A stretch of 64,000 nt of DNA from Hephaestia sp. MAHUQ-44 (GCF_023806085.1 NZ_JAMSLX010000004.1:1-64000), one strand, 5' to 3'; counted from the first letter of the stretch, positions 1 through 10,652 are shown. Program-made: numbers and translations. The notes: generated from the letters alone by a model not told the origin.

Positions 1-278
1 AAGGCCCGGTAGGGCACGGCTTCGAGGAGGTGCTCCAGAAACGCCCAGGCCGTCTGCCTGTCGGCTTTGTCGACCAATTGCGTGACCGCGAACTTGCTTG
101 TGCGGTCGATGCCGACGAACAGGTAAACCCTGCCTTCAGCGATCCGGACCTTCGCGATATCCACGTGAAAGTTGCTCCCCAGCGCTCGGCTCAACGCCGC
201 GAGCGACGCTTGCGATCGCTGTATTGCTGCTCGGACGGCGTGCGTGGTCGTGGCGCTCCCGTGACATACCTGTCCTAT
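1..278 (-). pseudogene. IS481-family transposase, internally deleted and cut by the window
   Basis: One reverse-strand frame reads GQVCHGSATTTHAVRAAIQ, the N-terminal helix-turn-helix region of IS481 transposases, and runs to LAALSRALG. It then jumps directly to NFHVDIAKVRIAEGRVYLF and FVGIDRTSKFAVTQL, the start of the DDE catalytic core with its first Asp. The roughly 100 residues that normally separate these blocks are missing although the frame is kept. The codon where family members have the initiator Met is ATA (276-278). The gene is therefore judged dead. The remaining catalytic residues lie outside the window. Confidence 0.8.
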
Positions 279-334
279 AAGGCTTCCGCCCATGCCAACG
301 AAAGCATCGTACCATCAAACCGTGGGATCAAACA
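1..334 (-). mobile_element. IS481-family insertion sequence remnant, one end
   Basis: The reverse strand encodes pieces of an IS481-type transposase (next entry). Just outside the transposase start, at 320-334, the reverse strand reads TGTTTGATCCCACGG, which has the TG start expected of an IS terminal repeat. I place the element end at 334 by inference. The other end lies beyond the window, so the far repeat and any target duplication cannot be checked. Confidence 0.65.
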
Positions 335-370
335 CTTAGGTGCCGGTTTACAGCGCGTCGCCGCGCACGG

Positions 371-409
371 CCCGTTCGTCCTGAGCTTGTCGAAGGGCTG
401 CTCTTTCTT
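371..409. repeat. REP-like repeat family A, single arm
   Basis: This stretch carries the family A core (CTGAGCTTGTCGAAGG within a CGTTCG context), also found near 4.6, 19.1, 25.6, 46.5 and 60.0 kb. Only one arm is present here, close to the end of the IS remnant. Confidence 0.7.
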
Positions 410-493
410 GGGGCGCTGCAAAAAGGGACGGTGCGTCGACACGCTCGGCGCGAACCAGGCAGGTTTAACGCTCTTTACCCTAGGCGCGTCGGG

Positions 494-655
494 TCAGAAA
501 TCGACCGCGATGCCCTTGAGCGCCCAGTCGCCGTACCGCACCGGATTTTTGCCCAGCGGGTCCTGTTCGGCCGGCTTGACCGGATCGGGTTGGGGTACCG
601 GGGGGCTCTTCGAGAGATAGGCGGGTGGCTTCACGTGCGGCGGGCGCTTGCCCAT
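494..655 (-). CDS. DUF1674 protein, SDHAF4-like succinate dehydrogenase assembly factor
   Basis: This 53-residue protein is too short for ordinary ORF cut-offs. It starts MGKRPPHVKPPAYL, has a Pro/Lys-rich middle, and ends in the block NPVRYGDWALKGIAVDF, the signature of DUF1674 (SDHAF4/Sdh8). Family members bind flavinated SdhA and assist complex II assembly. The start at 655 has a GAGGAAG-type ribosome site just upstream. It is divergent from rsmB, with about 215 bases between them. The function is inferred from the family. Confidence 0.85.
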   Translation of the reverse strand: MGKRPPHVKPPAYLSKSPPVPQPDPVKPAEQDPLGKNPVRYGDWALKGIAVDF

Positions 656-714
656 GGCGGCTTCCTCGATTCGTTGACGGTGCCCGGCTTGCCCGATTCG
701 ATGCAGCTCGGGCC

Positions 715-859
715 TGTCCTACAGCTACCGAATTGTGGCAGAGGGCAGGAATGAACCTCATTCTTACCCGGCCCGGTCTTTGCCGCGCAATGCCGCGCGT
801 GGCGGCGGCGGTGACGACGCATGCGATACCCCTCCACCGCGTCAACTTTGTCAACTTAG
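715..859 (+). promoter_or_regulatory. Leader-like module shared with nadB (copy 1)
   Basis: The segment begins TGTCCTACA, carries TGTGGCAG about 18 bases on, and ends in GTCAACTTTGTCAACTTAG about 12 bases before the rsmB start. The reverse strand of 13595-13731 has the same blocks in the same order at nearly the same spacing (137 against 145 bases), directly upstream of nadB. It could be a promoter/5' leader, a small RNA, or a repeat. No function is proven. Confidence 0.5.
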
Positions 860-871
860 GCGCGCGCTGAA

Positions 872-2152
872 ATGGCGCATTCCCCCCGCCGTACCGATGA
901 TGCCCCCGGTGTTCCTGCCCGGCGCGCGGCGCTGCGCGTGCTCGATGGTGTTTTGCGTCGCGGCGAGGCGCTCGAAGCCGCGCTTGGCCCGGCGACGCGC
1001 GGGCTCGACCGGCCCGACGATCGCGCGCTCGCGCACGCCATCGCCGCCGAAGTGCTGCGCCGGCTGCCTGATCTCGATGCGCTGATCGATTCGGCGACGC
1101 AGCGCGCGCTGCCCGACGACGCCAAGGCGCGGATGGCGCTGCGGATCGGGCTGGCGCAGGCGCTGGTGCTCGGCACCCCGCCGCACGCCGCGATCTCGAC
1201 CGTGCTCCCGCTGGTCGATGGCGGCCCGCGCAAGCTCGTCCACGGCGTTTTCGGGACGCTGATGCGCGCCGAGGCCCGCCTGCCCGATGTGCCCATGCTC
1301 GCCGATGCCGTGGCGTTGCGCTGGCGCCATGCCTGGGGCGAGGCGATGCTCGCCGCCGCTGCGCGCGCGATCGCCGCGCCGCCGCCGCTCGATCTCGTTT
1401 TCAAGGATGAGGCCGATCCGCTGCTCGCGGCCATCCCCGGCACCAGCCTGTTGCCCGGTCATCTGCGGCTGGCCGATAGCGGCCCGATCACCGAATTGCC
1501 GGGGTTCGACGAGGGCCGCTGGTGGGTGCAGGACATCGCCGCATCGCTACCCGCGCGGCTGATCGGCCGCGGCACCGGCCGCGCGATCGATCTGTGCGCC
1601 GCGCCCGGCGGCAAGACGATGCAACTCGCCGCGGCGGGCTGGTCGACGGTCGCGGTCGATATTTCGGAAAGTCGTCTCGCGCGACTTCGTGACAATCTTG
1701 CGCGCACGCAGCTCACCGCCGAGGTGGTGGTCGCCGACGCGCTCGATTGGCTGCCGCCGGCGCCCGCCGACGCCGTCTTGCTCGATGCGCCGTGCAGCGC
1801 GACCGGCATCTTCCGCCGCCACCCCGACGTGCTCCACCGCGTCCGGCCCAGTTTTGTCGGCGACATGGCGGCGCTTCAGGCGCGGCTGGTCGATCGCGCC
1901 GCGACGATGGTCCGCCCCGGCGGGCTGCTCGTCTACGCCACCTGTTCGCTCGAGCCCGCCGAGGGCGAGGCGCAGATCGAGCGCTTTCTGGCCGCTCATC
2001 CCGATTTCGCGATCGATCCCGTCCTGCCCGACGAATTGCCCGAGACGATCACGGCGCATCCGCGCGGCTGGCTGCGTACCTTGCCGGGGATGCTGGCCGA
2101 GGAAGGGGGATGCGACGGCTTCTTCATCGCACGGATGATGCGGGTCGGCTGA
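872..2152 (+). CDS. rsmB: RsmB-family 16S rRNA (cytosine-C5) methyltransferase
   Basis: This 426-residue cytosolic enzyme would use SAM to methylate a cytosine of 16S rRNA (C967 in E. coli). An N-terminal NusB-like helical domain (about 20-150) is followed by a Rossmann methyltransferase domain with SAM motif [10 protein letters not shown] (241-249). The two family cysteines are Cys308 in DAPCSATG (motif IV) and Cys358 in YATCSLEP (motif VI). It heads a rightward group with rpe 44 bases downstream. The start follows the leader-like module. The exact target base is inferred from the family. Confidence 0.93.
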   Translation: MAHSPRRTDDAPGVPARRAALRVLDGVLRRGEALEAALGPATRGLDRPDDRALAHAIAAEVLRRLPDLDALIDSATQRALPDDAKARMALRIGLAQALVLGTPPHAAISTVLPLVDGGPRKLVHGVFGTLMRAEARLPDVPMLADAVALRWRHAWGEAMLAAAARAIAAPPPLDLVFKDEADPLLAAIPGTSLLPGHLRLADSGPITELPGFDEGRWWVQDIAASLPARLIGRGTGRAIDLCAAPGGKTMQLAAAGWSTVAVDISESRLARLRDNLARTQLTAEVVVADALDWLPPAPADAVLLDAPCSATGIFRRHPDVLHRVRPSFVGDMAALQARLVDRAATMVRPGGLLVYATCSLEPAEGEAQIERFLAAHPDFAIDPVLPDELPETITAHPRGWLRTLPGMLAEEGGCDGFFIARMMRVG

Positions 2153-2196
2153 CGGGGCGGCTTGCGAGCCGTCGGGCGCGTGCTACATGGCGTCGC

Positions 2197-2856
2197 ATGG
2201 CCGACATTCGTATTGCTCCATCGATCCTCTCCGCCGATTTTGCGAAACTCGGGGAGGAAATCCGCGCGATCGACGCCGCCGGCGCCGATTGGATCCATGT
2301 CGATGTGATGGACGGGCATTTCGTGCCCAACATCACGATCGGCCCGGCGGTGGTGAAGGCGCTGCGCACGCACACCACCAAGCCGTTCGACGTCCATCTG
2401 ATGATCTCGCCGGTCGATCCGTATCTTGAGGCCTTTGCCGAGGCGGGCGCGGATATCATCACCGTCCATCCCGAAGCGGGGCCGCACACGCACCGCACGA
2501 TCCAGGAGATCAAGCGGCTCGGCAAGCGCGCCGGCGTCGTGCTCAATCCGGCGACCCCCGCCAAGATGCTCGATTATCTGATCGAGGAGGTCGATCTGGT
2601 GCTGGTGATGAGCGTCAATCCCGGTTTCGGCGGGCAGCGCTTCATCGACAGCCAGCTCCGCAAGATCGAGGCGATCCGCAAGATGATCGACAAGACCGGC
2701 AAGCTGATCGATCTCGAAGTCGACGGCGGCATCGATCGCGAGACCGCGCCGCGCGCCATCTCGGCCGGAGCAAATGTCCTCGTCGCGGGCACCGCCACCT
2801 TCAAGGGCGGCCCCGCTGCGTATGCCGACAATATCCGGGCGCTGAGAGGCGGGTGA
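2197..2856 (+). CDS. rpe: Ribulose-phosphate 3-epimerase
   Basis: This 219-residue TIM barrel interconverts ribulose-5-phosphate and xylulose-5-phosphate in the pentose phosphate and Calvin pathways. It opens with [10 protein letters not shown]. It carries the metal and catalytic set [12 protein letters not shown] (His34, Asp36, His41), [15 protein letters not shown] and EVDGGI near residue 176. The ATG at 2197 is chosen because homology begins there; the open frame continues upstream without homology. Its TGA overlaps the GTG start of the next gene. Confidence 0.96.
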   Translation: MADIRIAPSILSADFAKLGEEIRAIDAAGADWIHVDVMDGHFVPNITIGPAVVKALRTHTTKPFDVHLMISPVDPYLEAFAEAGADIITVHPEAGPHTHRTIQEIKRLGKRAGVVLNPATPAKMLDYLIEEVDLVLVMSVNPGFGGQRFIDSQLRKIEAIRKMIDKTGKLIDLEVDGGIDRETAPRAISAGANVLVAGTATFKGGPAAYADNIRALRGG

Positions 2857-4589
2857 ACTCGGGCGAGGACGATCCCGCCGCCGACGGTATCGAGGAAGGC
2901 AAGCGGCTGATCAGGCTGGGGGGCGAGAAGGGCCTGTCGCTCGCCGAACGGTTGCAGGATCGCTTCCATCGCCTGACCTGGCGCACGCCGATCCACACGC
3001 TCCGGCTGCGCGGGCGCTATCCGCTCAAGCTGATCGCGGTGCCCGACGATCCCTTTTTCGGCGATGTCGCGCGCGGCAATGCGTTGCTCAACGGCAGATT
3101 GCGTTTCCGCGGCGAGGAGCGCGCGATCGACACGCTCGATCTCGCCCGGCCCGATATCTCGGCCGATTTCCTCGATTATGTGCACCGCTTCGCGTGGCTG
3201 CGCGATCTGTCGTCGGTGGCGCCGCGCGCGCAGGCCGCGCCGATCGCCGAGAATCTCATGCGGCGCTGGCTCCATGCGCATGCGGATACCATCGCGGACC
3301 CCGCGTGGCGCCCCGATGTGTGCGGGCGGCGGCTGCAATTCTGGGCCGCGCACGCACCGCTGATCCTGTCGAGCACCGACCTCATCTATCGGTCGCGTGT
3401 GCTCAACGCGCTCGCCCGCGGCGCACGCCACATCGATCGCGTCGCCGACAAGCAGCCCGTGGGCGTGCGCCGGATCGCGACCTGGGCGGGTATTCTGACC
3501 GCCGGGTTGCTGATCCCGGGTGGCGAAGCGCGGCGCGCGGTGGGCGAGGCGGGGATCGCCAAGGCGCTGGCGCTCTCGGTGTTCGACGATGGCGGTATCG
3601 TGTCGCGGTCGCCGCGCGATCAGATCGCGTTGATCCGCATCCTCGCGATGCTGGCGCGCACCTATGAGGCGCGGCGGATGATCGTGCCCGCGCCGATCGA
3701 TGCGGCGCTCGCGCGGATGGTGCCGGCCTTGCTCGGGATTATGCATGGCGATCACGCGCTGTCGAGCTGGCAGGGCGGCGGGCCGCTGACCGCGGACGAG
3801 CTCGATCGTCTGGTCGAGGGCACCGGGATCCGGACGCGCCCGATGCGGCAGGCGCGCGAATGGGGGTATCAGCGGCTCGCGGCCGCGAAAGCGGTCGTGA
3901 TTATCGATGCCGCGCCCCCGCCGGTCGCGCGCGCCATCGACGGGGGCTGCGCGTCGACGCTTGCGTTCGAGATGTCGGACGGGCCCCACCGGCTGATCGT
4001 CAATTGCGGCGGCGCGCGTGCCGCGGTCGCGCACCTGCCGCCCGATCTCGCCGAAGGGCTGCGCACCACCGCCGCGCATTCGACATTGGTGCTCGCCGAT
4101 TCGAATTCGACGGCTGTGCTGGCCGACGGCACGCTCGGCAAGGGCGTCGCCGAGGTCGAGTTGACGCGGCAGGAAAGCGAGCAGGCGAGCCGGATCGAGG
4201 CGAGCCACGACGGCTATGCCAAGCGCCACGGCTTCGTCCACCGCCGCCAGTTGATCCTGACCGGCGACGGGCGTGAACTGCGCGGCGAGGACATGTTGCT
4301 ACCCGCCGGCCGGCGCGTGCCCAAGCGCCCGCAGACGCCGTTCGCGATCCGCTTTCACCTTGGCGCGACGGTCGAAGTGACGCAGACCGCCGACGGTCTC
4401 GCGGCGCTGTTGCGGCTGCCCGGCGGCACCGCGTGGCAATTCCGCTGCAAGGGCGGCACGCTGGCGATCGAGCCGAGCGTGTGGATCGATGGCGATGGCC
4501 GCCCGGTCGCGACGCAGCAACTCGTCGTCTCGGGCGAAGCCGCCCCGGGGGGCGCCAATGTCAGCTGGGCCTTGAAGCGCGCGGCCTGA
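2853..4589 (+). CDS. Heparinase II/III family protein
   Basis: This 578-residue protein starts at a GTG that overlaps the rpe stop (GTGA), which suggests translational coupling. An alpha/alpha-toroid N-terminal half (about 60-330, with the TWRTP and [11 protein letters not shown] region) is followed by a beta-sandwich half, as in the heparinase II/III and alginate-lyase superfamily. No obvious signal peptide is seen. Family members cleave uronic-acid polysaccharides, but the substrate here is unknown. Its position between rpe and purH suggests a cell-surface polymer role conserved in the lineage (inference). Confidence 0.8.
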   Translation: MNSGEDDPAADGIEEGKRLIRLGGEKGLSLAERLQDRFHRLTWRTPIHTLRLRGRYPLKLIAVPDDPFFGDVARGNALLNGRLRFRGEERAIDTLDLARPDISADFLDYVHRFAWLRDLSSVAPRAQAAPIAENLMRRWLHAHADTIADPAWRPDVCGRRLQFWAAHAPLILSSTDLIYRSRVLNALARGARHIDRVADKQPVGVRRIATWAGILTAGLLIPGGEARRAVGEAGIAKALALSVFDDGGIVSRSPRDQIALIRILAMLARTYEARRMIVPAPIDAALARMVPALLGIMHGDHALSSWQGGGPLTADELDRLVEGTGIRTRPMRQAREWGYQRLAAAKAVVIIDAAPPPVARAIDGGCASTLAFEMSDGPHRLIVNCGGARAAVAHLPPDLAEGLRTTAAHSTLVLADSNSTAVLADGTLGKGVAEVELTRQESEQASRIEASHDGYAKRHGFVHRRQLILTGDGRELRGEDMLLPAGRRVPKRPQTPFAIRFHLGATVEVTQTADGLAALLRLPGGTAWQFRCKGGTLAIEPSVWIDGDGRPVATQQLVVSGEAAPGGANVSWALKRAA

Positions 4590-4615
4590 GGATTATGGGG
4601 AGTGCGAACTCCCTG

Positions 4616-4686
4616 TCGTTCGGGCTGAGCTTGTCGCAGCCCGCTTGCTCGCTCACCCCGCCCCGCGACCCGCTCAGGGCGAACGG
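4616..4686. repeat. REP-like palindrome, family A
   Basis: The inverted arms are TCGTTCGGGCTGAGCTTGTC and the reverse-complement-like CCGCTCAGGGCGAACGG. The element fills the gap between the heparinase-like gene and purH and ends 9 bases before the purH start, so it would lie in the purH leader if the genes are cotranscribed. Confidence 0.75.
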
Positions 4687-4695
4687 AAAGATATT

Positions 4696-6261
4696 ATGAC
4701 CGCCATCTCGATCACCCGCGCGCTGCTTTCGGTTTCGGACAAGACGGGGATCGTCGATCTCGGCAAGGCGCTGGCGGGCAAGGGCGTCGAACTGGTCTCC
4801 ACCGGCGGCACCGCGAAGGCGCTGCGCGACGCCGGGCTCACGGTGCGCGACATTTCCGATCTTACCGGTTTTCCCGAGATGATGGACGGCCGCGTCAAGA
4901 CGCTCCACCCCAAGGTGCATGGCGGGTTGCTCGCAGTGCGCGACGATCCCGAGCACGCCGCGGCGATGCGCGACCATGCGATCGGCGCGATCGATCTGGT
5001 GGTGGTCAATCTCTATCCGTTCCGCGAGACCGTCGCCAAGGGCGCCGGGCGCGACGAGGTGATCGAGAATATCGATATCGGCGGCCCGTCGATGGTGCGC
5101 TCGGCGGCGAAGAACCACGCTTATGTCGCGATCGTCACCGATCCCGCCGATTACGCGCTGGTCGCGAGTGGTTCGACCACGTTCGACGATCGCAAGCGGC
5201 TCGCCGCCAAGGCCTATGCCGCCACCGCTGCCTATGACGCCGCGATCGCGCGCTGGTTCGCCGAGGTCGATCAGGGCGAGGCGTTCCCGGCGTCGCTGTC
5301 GGTGCCGCTCACCAAGGGGCAGGAATTGCGCTACGGCGAGAATCCGCACCAGCACGCCGCGCTGTATCTCACCGGCGATACGCGCGGGATCGCGCAGGCC
5401 GAGCAGGTGCAGGGCAAGGCGCTCAGCTATAACAATTTGGGTGACGCCGATGCCGCGCTCGAACTGGTCGCCGAATTCCGCGATGCCGCGCCGAGCGTGG
5501 TCATCGTCAAGCACGCCAATCCGTGCGGCGTCGCCAGCGCGGACACCCTGATCGACGCGTATAACGCGGCACTCGCGTGCGATTCGGTCTCGGCATTCGG
5601 CGGCATCATCGCGCTCAATCGTCCGCTCGATGGTGCCACGGCGCGCGCGATCTCCGGGATCTTCACCGAAGTCGTGATCGCGCCCGACGCCGATGCGGAA
5701 GCGCGCGCGATCTTCGCCGCCAAGAAGAATCTGCGGCTGTTGCTCACCGGCGAATTGCCCGATCCGGCGCGCGGCGGGCTGTTGATGAAGACGATCGCGG
5801 GCGGGATGCTCGTCCAGTCGCGCGACAATGGCCGCGTCGCCGACAGCGATCTCAAGATCGTCACCAGGCGCGCGCCGACCGCGCAGGAACTCGCCGATTG
5901 CCGCTTTGCCTGGACGGTCGCCAAGCACGTCAAGTCGAACGCGATCGTCTATGCCAAGGGGGGCAGCACCGCCGGGATCGGCGCGGGACAGATGAACCGC
6001 CTCGAATCGGCGCGCATCGCCGCGTGGAAGGCGCGCGACGCTGCCGACAAGGCGGGCTGGGCCGAACCGCGCACGATCGGTTCGGCGGTCGCGTCGGATG
6101 CGTTCTTTCCGTTCGCCGATGGGTTGCTCGCCGCGGTTGAGGCGGGGGCCACGGCGGTCATCCAGCCGGGCGGCTCGATCCGCGACGACGAGGTGATCGC
6201 CGCCGCCGATGCCGCCGGGCTGGCGATGGTCTTCACCGGTATGCGGCACTTCCGACACTGA
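4696..6261 (+). CDS. purH: Bifunctional AICAR formyltransferase / IMP cyclohydrolase
   Basis: This 521-residue enzyme catalyses the last two steps of de novo IMP synthesis. The N-terminal MGS-like cyclohydrolase domain (about 1-200) contains STGGT and [10 protein letters not shown]. The C-terminal AICAR transformylase domain contains [10 protein letters not shown] and [13 protein letters not shown]. The ATG at 4696 has a GGAAAG ribosome site derived from the end of the REP element. The length is normal for the family. Confidence 0.97.
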   Translation: MTAISITRALLSVSDKTGIVDLGKALAGKGVELVSTGGTAKALRDAGLTVRDISDLTGFPEMMDGRVKTLHPKVHGGLLAVRDDPEHAAAMRDHAIGAIDLVVVNLYPFRETVAKGAGRDEVIENIDIGGPSMVRSAAKNHAYVAIVTDPADYALVASGSTTFDDRKRLAAKAYAATAAYDAAIARWFAEVDQGEAFPASLSVPLTKGQELRYGENPHQHAALYLTGDTRGIAQAEQVQGKALSYNNLGDADAALELVAEFRDAAPSVVIVKHANPCGVASADTLIDAYNAALACDSVSAFGGIIALNRPLDGATARAISGIFTEVVIAPDADAEARAIFAAKKNLRLLLTGELPDPARGGLLMKTIAGGMLVQSRDNGRVADSDLKIVTRRAPTAQELADCRFAWTVAKHVKSNAIVYAKGGSTAGIGAGQMNRLESARIAAWKARDAADKAGWAEPRTIGSAVASDAFFPFADGLLAAVEAGATAVIQPGGSIRDDEVIAAADAAGLAMVFTGMRHFRH

Positions 6262-6269
6262 TGCAGTCG

Positions 6270-6317
6270 CCGCACCGGCCCGCTTCCGCACGGGGGCGCG
6301 GTCGGTGCGGTGCACCC
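6270..6317. repeat. Degenerate GC-rich palindrome, family B-like
   Basis: CGCACCGGCCCGCTTCCGCA is followed by a partial reverse complement (GGTCGGTGCGGTGC). It resembles the arms of the family B repeats at 21.0, 42.1, 43.3 and 63.3 kb. It lies between the convergent purH and flippase genes. Confidence 0.45.
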
Positions 6318-6339
6318 ACGGCTTACCGGATAAAAACCC

Positions 6340-7869
6340 TCAACGCGTTCCGACCGTCAACGCGTCATTGTCCGGGGGCGGTGCCTTGCTGAACAAGGTG
6401 CGATCCTCGGGCCCGAATGCCCAGCGCCAGATGATGAACAGAAAGGTGGCTGCGATCGCCGGAATCCCGACGATAAGCTCGGCCCATTCAAGGCGCTTGG
6501 GCAGCGAGGTGAAGATCGTGCCGACCACGATCGCGGCCAGCGTCGCCCAGACCAGCGGCCAGCGATAGCCCGATACCGGTGCCTTGAGCACGCCCTTGAG
6601 CACCAGCGCCTTGATCAGCGAGGTGATCGTGACCGAGATCATCAGCGCCACCGCCGGGCCGGCGGCCTGGTAATTGATCGGCCATTGCTGGTCGCGCATC
6701 GCGAAAACGAGCACGAAGCTGAGCGCGATCTGCACCCCGAGCATCGCCATCGAGATCATCAGGTTGCGCATCCGCGCGACATAGACCAGCGCCGATTCGC
6801 ACACCGTGCCGGTCGAGGCGAGCACCTCGGCGGTGAGCAGGAAGCCGAGCGCGGCGGTGCCGGCGACGAATTCAGGGCCGACCATGCCCATCACCGCTTC
6901 GCCGGGAATCGCCAGCATCAACGCGATCGCGGCCTGCGCGGTGATCGTCCAGAACCCGACCTGCCGCACCTGGTTGGCGACCGCTTTGAGATCATGCTCC
7001 GCAAGACTGCGCGAGATCACCGGGCCCAGCACCGGCTCGAAACTCGTCTTGAGCTTCTGCGGCAGCGAGGACACCTGCTGCGCCATATAATAGATGCCGA
7101 CGATCTTGGGCTCGAACAGCAGCCCGAGGATGAAGCGATCGACGTTGCGTGTCGCCCATTCGATCGTATCGGCGCCCGCCAGCGGCATGTTGCGCCGCGC
7201 GAGCGTGAACAGCTCCGAAAGCCGCGGCGACCAGCCATACGGCAGGCCGTAGCTGCGCACGAACGGGATGATCGACGCGATCATCGCCGCCGCCATCGAG
7301 GCGACATAGGAAAGCACCAGCCCGTCGTCGAACGCGATGTACGACAGTACCCAGGCGGCGATGCTGATCGTCCACGGCTCGACCACCGCGCGCGCCGTCA
7401 CCGTCGCCTTGATGTTGAGCCGATAGGCGAGCGCGGCGAGGCTGACATCGGACCAGGCGATCGCGAAGATGATGCACGGCAGGAACCGATCGAGCCCCTG
7501 GATCACGCTATCGGGGTACATGACCTGTGGAAACGCGATCAGCACCGCGCTCGCGAGCAGCGACATCACGAACGCCAGCGCCATTGCATCCCACACGACA
7601 TGGACGTGCGGGCGATCGGTGTTCGCAAGTGCCTGCGCCAGCCCACGTTTCAACCCCAGCGTGGCGAGCAAGGCGGCCAGTTCGACCACGACCACGGCGA
7701 GCGCGAACCGCCCGACCAGATCCGGTCCGTAGAGCCGTCCGGCGATGAACAGGAATGGCAGTCGCGCGATCAGCCGCAGGACGAACCCGCCGACATTGGT
7801 GCGTCCGCCCTTGGCCAGCGCGGCGATGTCCGCCTTGCCTTCGGGCTCGGTCAATGCGCTGCGCCCCAA
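6340..7869 (-). CDS. Oligosaccharide flippase / lipopolysaccharide biosynthesis membrane protein
   Basis: This 509-residue protein is almost wholly hydrophobic, with about 12 to 14 predicted membrane helices. The pattern is that of the MOP/Wzx superfamily (N-terminal [25 protein letters not shown], charged loops, long C-terminal helices). Such proteins flip lipid-linked sugar repeat units across the inner membrane. The start overlaps the last codons of polA by 19 bases, so it is probably cotranscribed with polA. No glycosyltransferase is adjacent, and the substrate is unknown. Confidence 0.78.
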   Translation of the reverse strand: MGRSALTEPEGKADIAALAKGGRTNVGGFVLRLIARLPFLFIAGRLYGPDLVGRFALAVVVVELAALLATLGLKRGLAQALANTDRPHVHVVWDAMALAFVMSLLASAVLIAFPQVMYPDSVIQGLDRFLPCIIFAIAWSDVSLAALAYRLNIKATVTARAVVEPWTISIAAWVLSYIAFDDGLVLSYVASMAAAMIASIIPFVRSYGLPYGWSPRLSELFTLARRNMPLAGADTIEWATRNVDRFILGLLFEPKIVGIYYMAQQVSSLPQKLKTSFEPVLGPVISRSLAEHDLKAVANQVRQVGFWTITAQAAIALMLAIPGEAVMGMVGPEFVAGTAALGFLLTAEVLASTGTVCESALVYVARMRNLMISMAMLGVQIALSFVLVFAMRDQQWPINYQAAGPAVALMISVTITSLIKALVLKGVLKAPVSGYRWPLVWATLAAIVVGTIFTSLPKRLEWAELIVGIPAIAATFLFIIWRWAFGPEDRTLFSKAPPPDNDALTVGTR

Positions 7870-10613
7870 CTGTTGCCCACGCCGATCTCGACCCCGAGCG
7901 GTACCGATAGCGTCACCGCCGGTTCGGCCGCGCCTGCCATCACCGCTTCGATTACGCTGCGTGCCTTGTCGGCCTCGGCTTCGGGCGCTTCGAACACCAG
8001 TTCGTCATGAACCTGGAGCAGCATCCGCACGCCGGGCAGCCCGGCGTCAGCGAGCGCGCCCGGCATCCGCACCATCGCGCGCTTGATGATGTCGGCGCAG
8101 GTGCCCTGGATCGGCGCGTTGATCGCGGCACGCTCGGCGCCCTGGCGTTCGTGCTGGACCTTGGATTTGATCCGCGGGAAATGCGTCTTGCGGCCGAACA
8201 GCGTTTCTGTGAAGCCCTGTTCGCGGACATGGGTCAGCGTCTCGGCGATATAGCGGTTGATGCCGGGAAAGCGCTCGAAATAGCGATCGATCATCGCCTG
8301 CGCCTCATCCGGCGTCACGTCGAGCCGCCCGGCAAGCCCCCAGCGCGAGATGCCGTAGAGGATCGCGAAGTTGATCGTCTTGGCCTGCGCGCGCGTATCG
8401 CGCGTCACCGCGCCGAACAATTCGGTTGCGGTCATCGCATGAATGTCGTCGCCGCGTGCGAACGCCTCGCGCAGCGCGGGCACGTCGGCCATGTGCGCGG
8501 CAAGCCGCAGCTCGATCTGCGAATAATCGGCGGCGAGGATGACATTGCCCGGCTCCGCCACGAAGGCATCACGGATCTGGCGGCCGATTTCGGTGCGGAT
8601 CGGGATGTTCTGGAGGTTGGGGTCTGTCGAACTCAGCCGCCCGGTCTGCGCACCGGTGAGCGAATAGCTGGTGTGGACACGCCCCGTTGCCGGGTTGATC
8701 TGCGCCTGCAGCGCATCGGTATAGGTGCTCTTGAGCTTGCTGAGCTGGCGCCAGTCGAGCACCTTCTTCGCGATCGCGGCGCCCTGCGGCTGGTCCTTGT
8801 CGGCGGCGAGGCGTTCCATCTCGTTGACGTCGGTCGAATAGACCCCCGATTTGCCCTTGCGCCCCCCCTTCAAGCCCAGCCGATCGAACAGCACATCGCC
8901 CAATTGCTTGGGGCTGCCGATCGTGAACGGTCCATCGGCGAGGGCGTGGATTTCGATTTCGAGCGCGGCGATCTGGTGCGCGAACTGCGTCGACAGCTTG
9001 TTCAGCGCCTCGGCGTCGACCTTGACGCCCGCGCTTTCCATCGCCGCGATCACCGGCACCAGCGGGCGATCGACCATCTCATAGACGCGCGTCGCGCCCT
9101 CGGCGGGCAGCCGCGCCTTGAAGCGCCGCCACAGCCGGAAGGTGACGTCGGCATCCTCGGCGGCGTAATGCGTCGCGGTCTTGAGATCGACTTCCTGGAA
9201 ACCGATCTGCTTCTTGCCGGTGCCGGCGACGTCCTTGTACGCGATGCAGCTGTGCGAGAGATGCGTTGCGGCCAGTTCGTCCATGCCGTGGCCGTGGAGC
9301 CCGGCGTCGAGATCGAAGCTCATCAGAATCGTATCGTCGAACGGCGTGATGGCGATGCCGAGGCGACCGAGAATGGTCGCGTCATATTTGAGGTTGTGCC
9401 CGACCTTGAGCACGCTTGCGTCCTCGAGCAGCGGCTTGAGCCTGGCCAGCACCAGCGCGCGATCGAGCTGGGCCGGCCTTTCGGCGAACATGTCGCTGCC
9501 GCCATGGCCGACAGGAACGTAGCACGCGCGATTGGGCGCGAGCGCGAGGCTGATGCCGACCAGTTCGGCCTGCGTCGCATCCTTGCCCGTCGTCTCGGTA
9601 TCGATCGCGACCACGCCCAGATGCCGGGCCTCGGCGATCCAGCGGTCGAGCGCCTCGGCGGTGATCACGGTTTCATAGGCATCGTGATCGCAGGGAGGTT
9701 CGTCGGGCGGCACGACATCGGCGGCGGGCGCCGCGACCGGCGCGTCGGCCGCCGCGCCCAGCCGTGCGAGCAGCGAGCGGAAACCGTGATGGTCGAGGAA
9801 CGCCTTCAACGGCGCCTCGGGAATGCCCTGAAGTGTCAATTCGTCGAGCGGGAGAGCGAGCGGCACGTCGCGCGCGAGTTCGACCAGCCTGCGCGACAGC
9901 CGTGCCATCTCGGCGTGCTCGATCAGATTGTCGCGCATCTTGGAGGGCTTCATGTCGGGGGTCGCGGCGAGCACCGCTTCGACATCGCCGAATTGATTGA
10001 TCAGATCCGACGCGCGCTTGGGGCCGATGCCGGGGACGCCGGGCACGTTGTCGACGCTGTCGCCCATCAGCGCGAGCACCTCGCCGAGCTTGGCGGGGGG
10101 CACGCCGAACTTCTCCTGGACATAATCCGCGCCGAGCCGGCGGTTGTTCATCGTGTCGTAGAGATCGAGCCCGGGCTCGATCAACTGCATCAGATCCTTG
10201 TCCGACGACACGATCGTCACCTGCCAGCCCTGGGCGAGCGCAGCCTTGGCATAGCTCGCGATCAGATCGTCGGCTTCCCATCCCTCTTCCTCGATGCACG
10301 GCAGCGAGAAGGCGCGGGTGGCGTCGCGGATCATCGGGAATTGGGGGACGAGATCCTCCGGCGGCGGCGGGCGCTGCGCCTTGTACTTGTCGTACATCTC
10401 GTTGCGGAAGGTGTGGCTCGATTTGTCGAGGATCACCGCCATATGGGTGGGGCCGTCGGCGCGGTGAAGCTCGTCGACGAGCTTCCACAGCATCGTCGTA
10501 TAGCCATAGACCGCGCCGACAGGTTCGCCGCGGATGTTGGTGAGCGGGGGCAAGCGGTGATAGGCGCGGAAGATATAGCCCGAGCCATCGACCAGATAGA
10601 GGTGATTGGTCAT
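7851..10613 (-). CDS. polA: DNA polymerase I
   Basis: This 920-residue, three-domain enzyme repairs DNA and processes Okazaki fragments. The 5'-3' exonuclease domain (about 1-290) has VDGSGYIFRAYH and GDSVDNVPGVPGIG. The 3'-5' exonuclease domain has the intact acidic motif IDTETTG, so proofreading should be active. The polymerase domain has DYSQIELR (motif A), KTINFAILYG (motif B) and QVHDELVFE (motif C). The length is typical. Confidence 0.98.
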   Translation of the reverse strand: MTNHLYLVDGSGYIFRAYHRLPPLTNIRGEPVGAVYGYTTMLWKLVDELHRADGPTHMAVILDKSSHTFRNEMYDKYKAQRPPPPEDLVPQFPMIRDATRAFSLPCIEEEGWEADDLIASYAKAALAQGWQVTIVSSDKDLMQLIEPGLDLYDTMNNRRLGADYVQEKFGVPPAKLGEVLALMGDSVDNVPGVPGIGPKRASDLINQFGDVEAVLAATPDMKPSKMRDNLIEHAEMARLSRRLVELARDVPLALPLDELTLQGIPEAPLKAFLDHHGFRSLLARLGAAADAPVAAPAADVVPPDEPPCDHDAYETVITAEALDRWIAEARHLGVVAIDTETTGKDATQAELVGISLALAPNRACYVPVGHGGSDMFAERPAQLDRALVLARLKPLLEDASVLKVGHNLKYDATILGRLGIAITPFDDTILMSFDLDAGLHGHGMDELAATHLSHSCIAYKDVAGTGKKQIGFQEVDLKTATHYAAEDADVTFRLWRRFKARLPAEGATRVYEMVDRPLVPVIAAMESAGVKVDAEALNKLSTQFAHQIAALEIEIHALADGPFTIGSPKQLGDVLFDRLGLKGGRKGKSGVYSTDVNEMERLAADKDQPQGAAIAKKVLDWRQLSKLKSTYTDALQAQINPATGRVHTSYSLTGAQTGRLSSTDPNLQNIPIRTEIGRQIRDAFVAEPGNVILAADYSQIELRLAAHMADVPALREAFARGDDIHAMTATELFGAVTRDTRAQAKTINFAILYGISRWGLAGRLDVTPDEAQAMIDRYFERFPGINRYIAETLTHVREQGFTETLFGRKTHFPRIKSKVQHERQGAERAAINAPIQGTCADIIKRAMVRMPGALADAGLPGVRMLLQVHDELVFEAPEAEADKARSVIEAVMAGAAEPAVTLSVPLGVEIGVGNSWGAAH

Positions 10614-10652
10614 GTCCCGCCCGGCTCTATCGCAGGCGAGCGTGCGGCGAAA

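Noticed and set aside
30..620. Long forward open frame across the IS remnant
   Set aside because: The reverse strand encodes recognisable transposase blocks and the DUF1674 protein in the same stretch; the forward frame has no family features and includes REP sequence.
2574..4241. Long reverse open frame opposite rpe and the heparinase-like gene
   Set aside because: It is an antisense shadow in GC-rich coding DNA: Arg/Asp/His-rich translation with no domain, while the forward strand has clear families.
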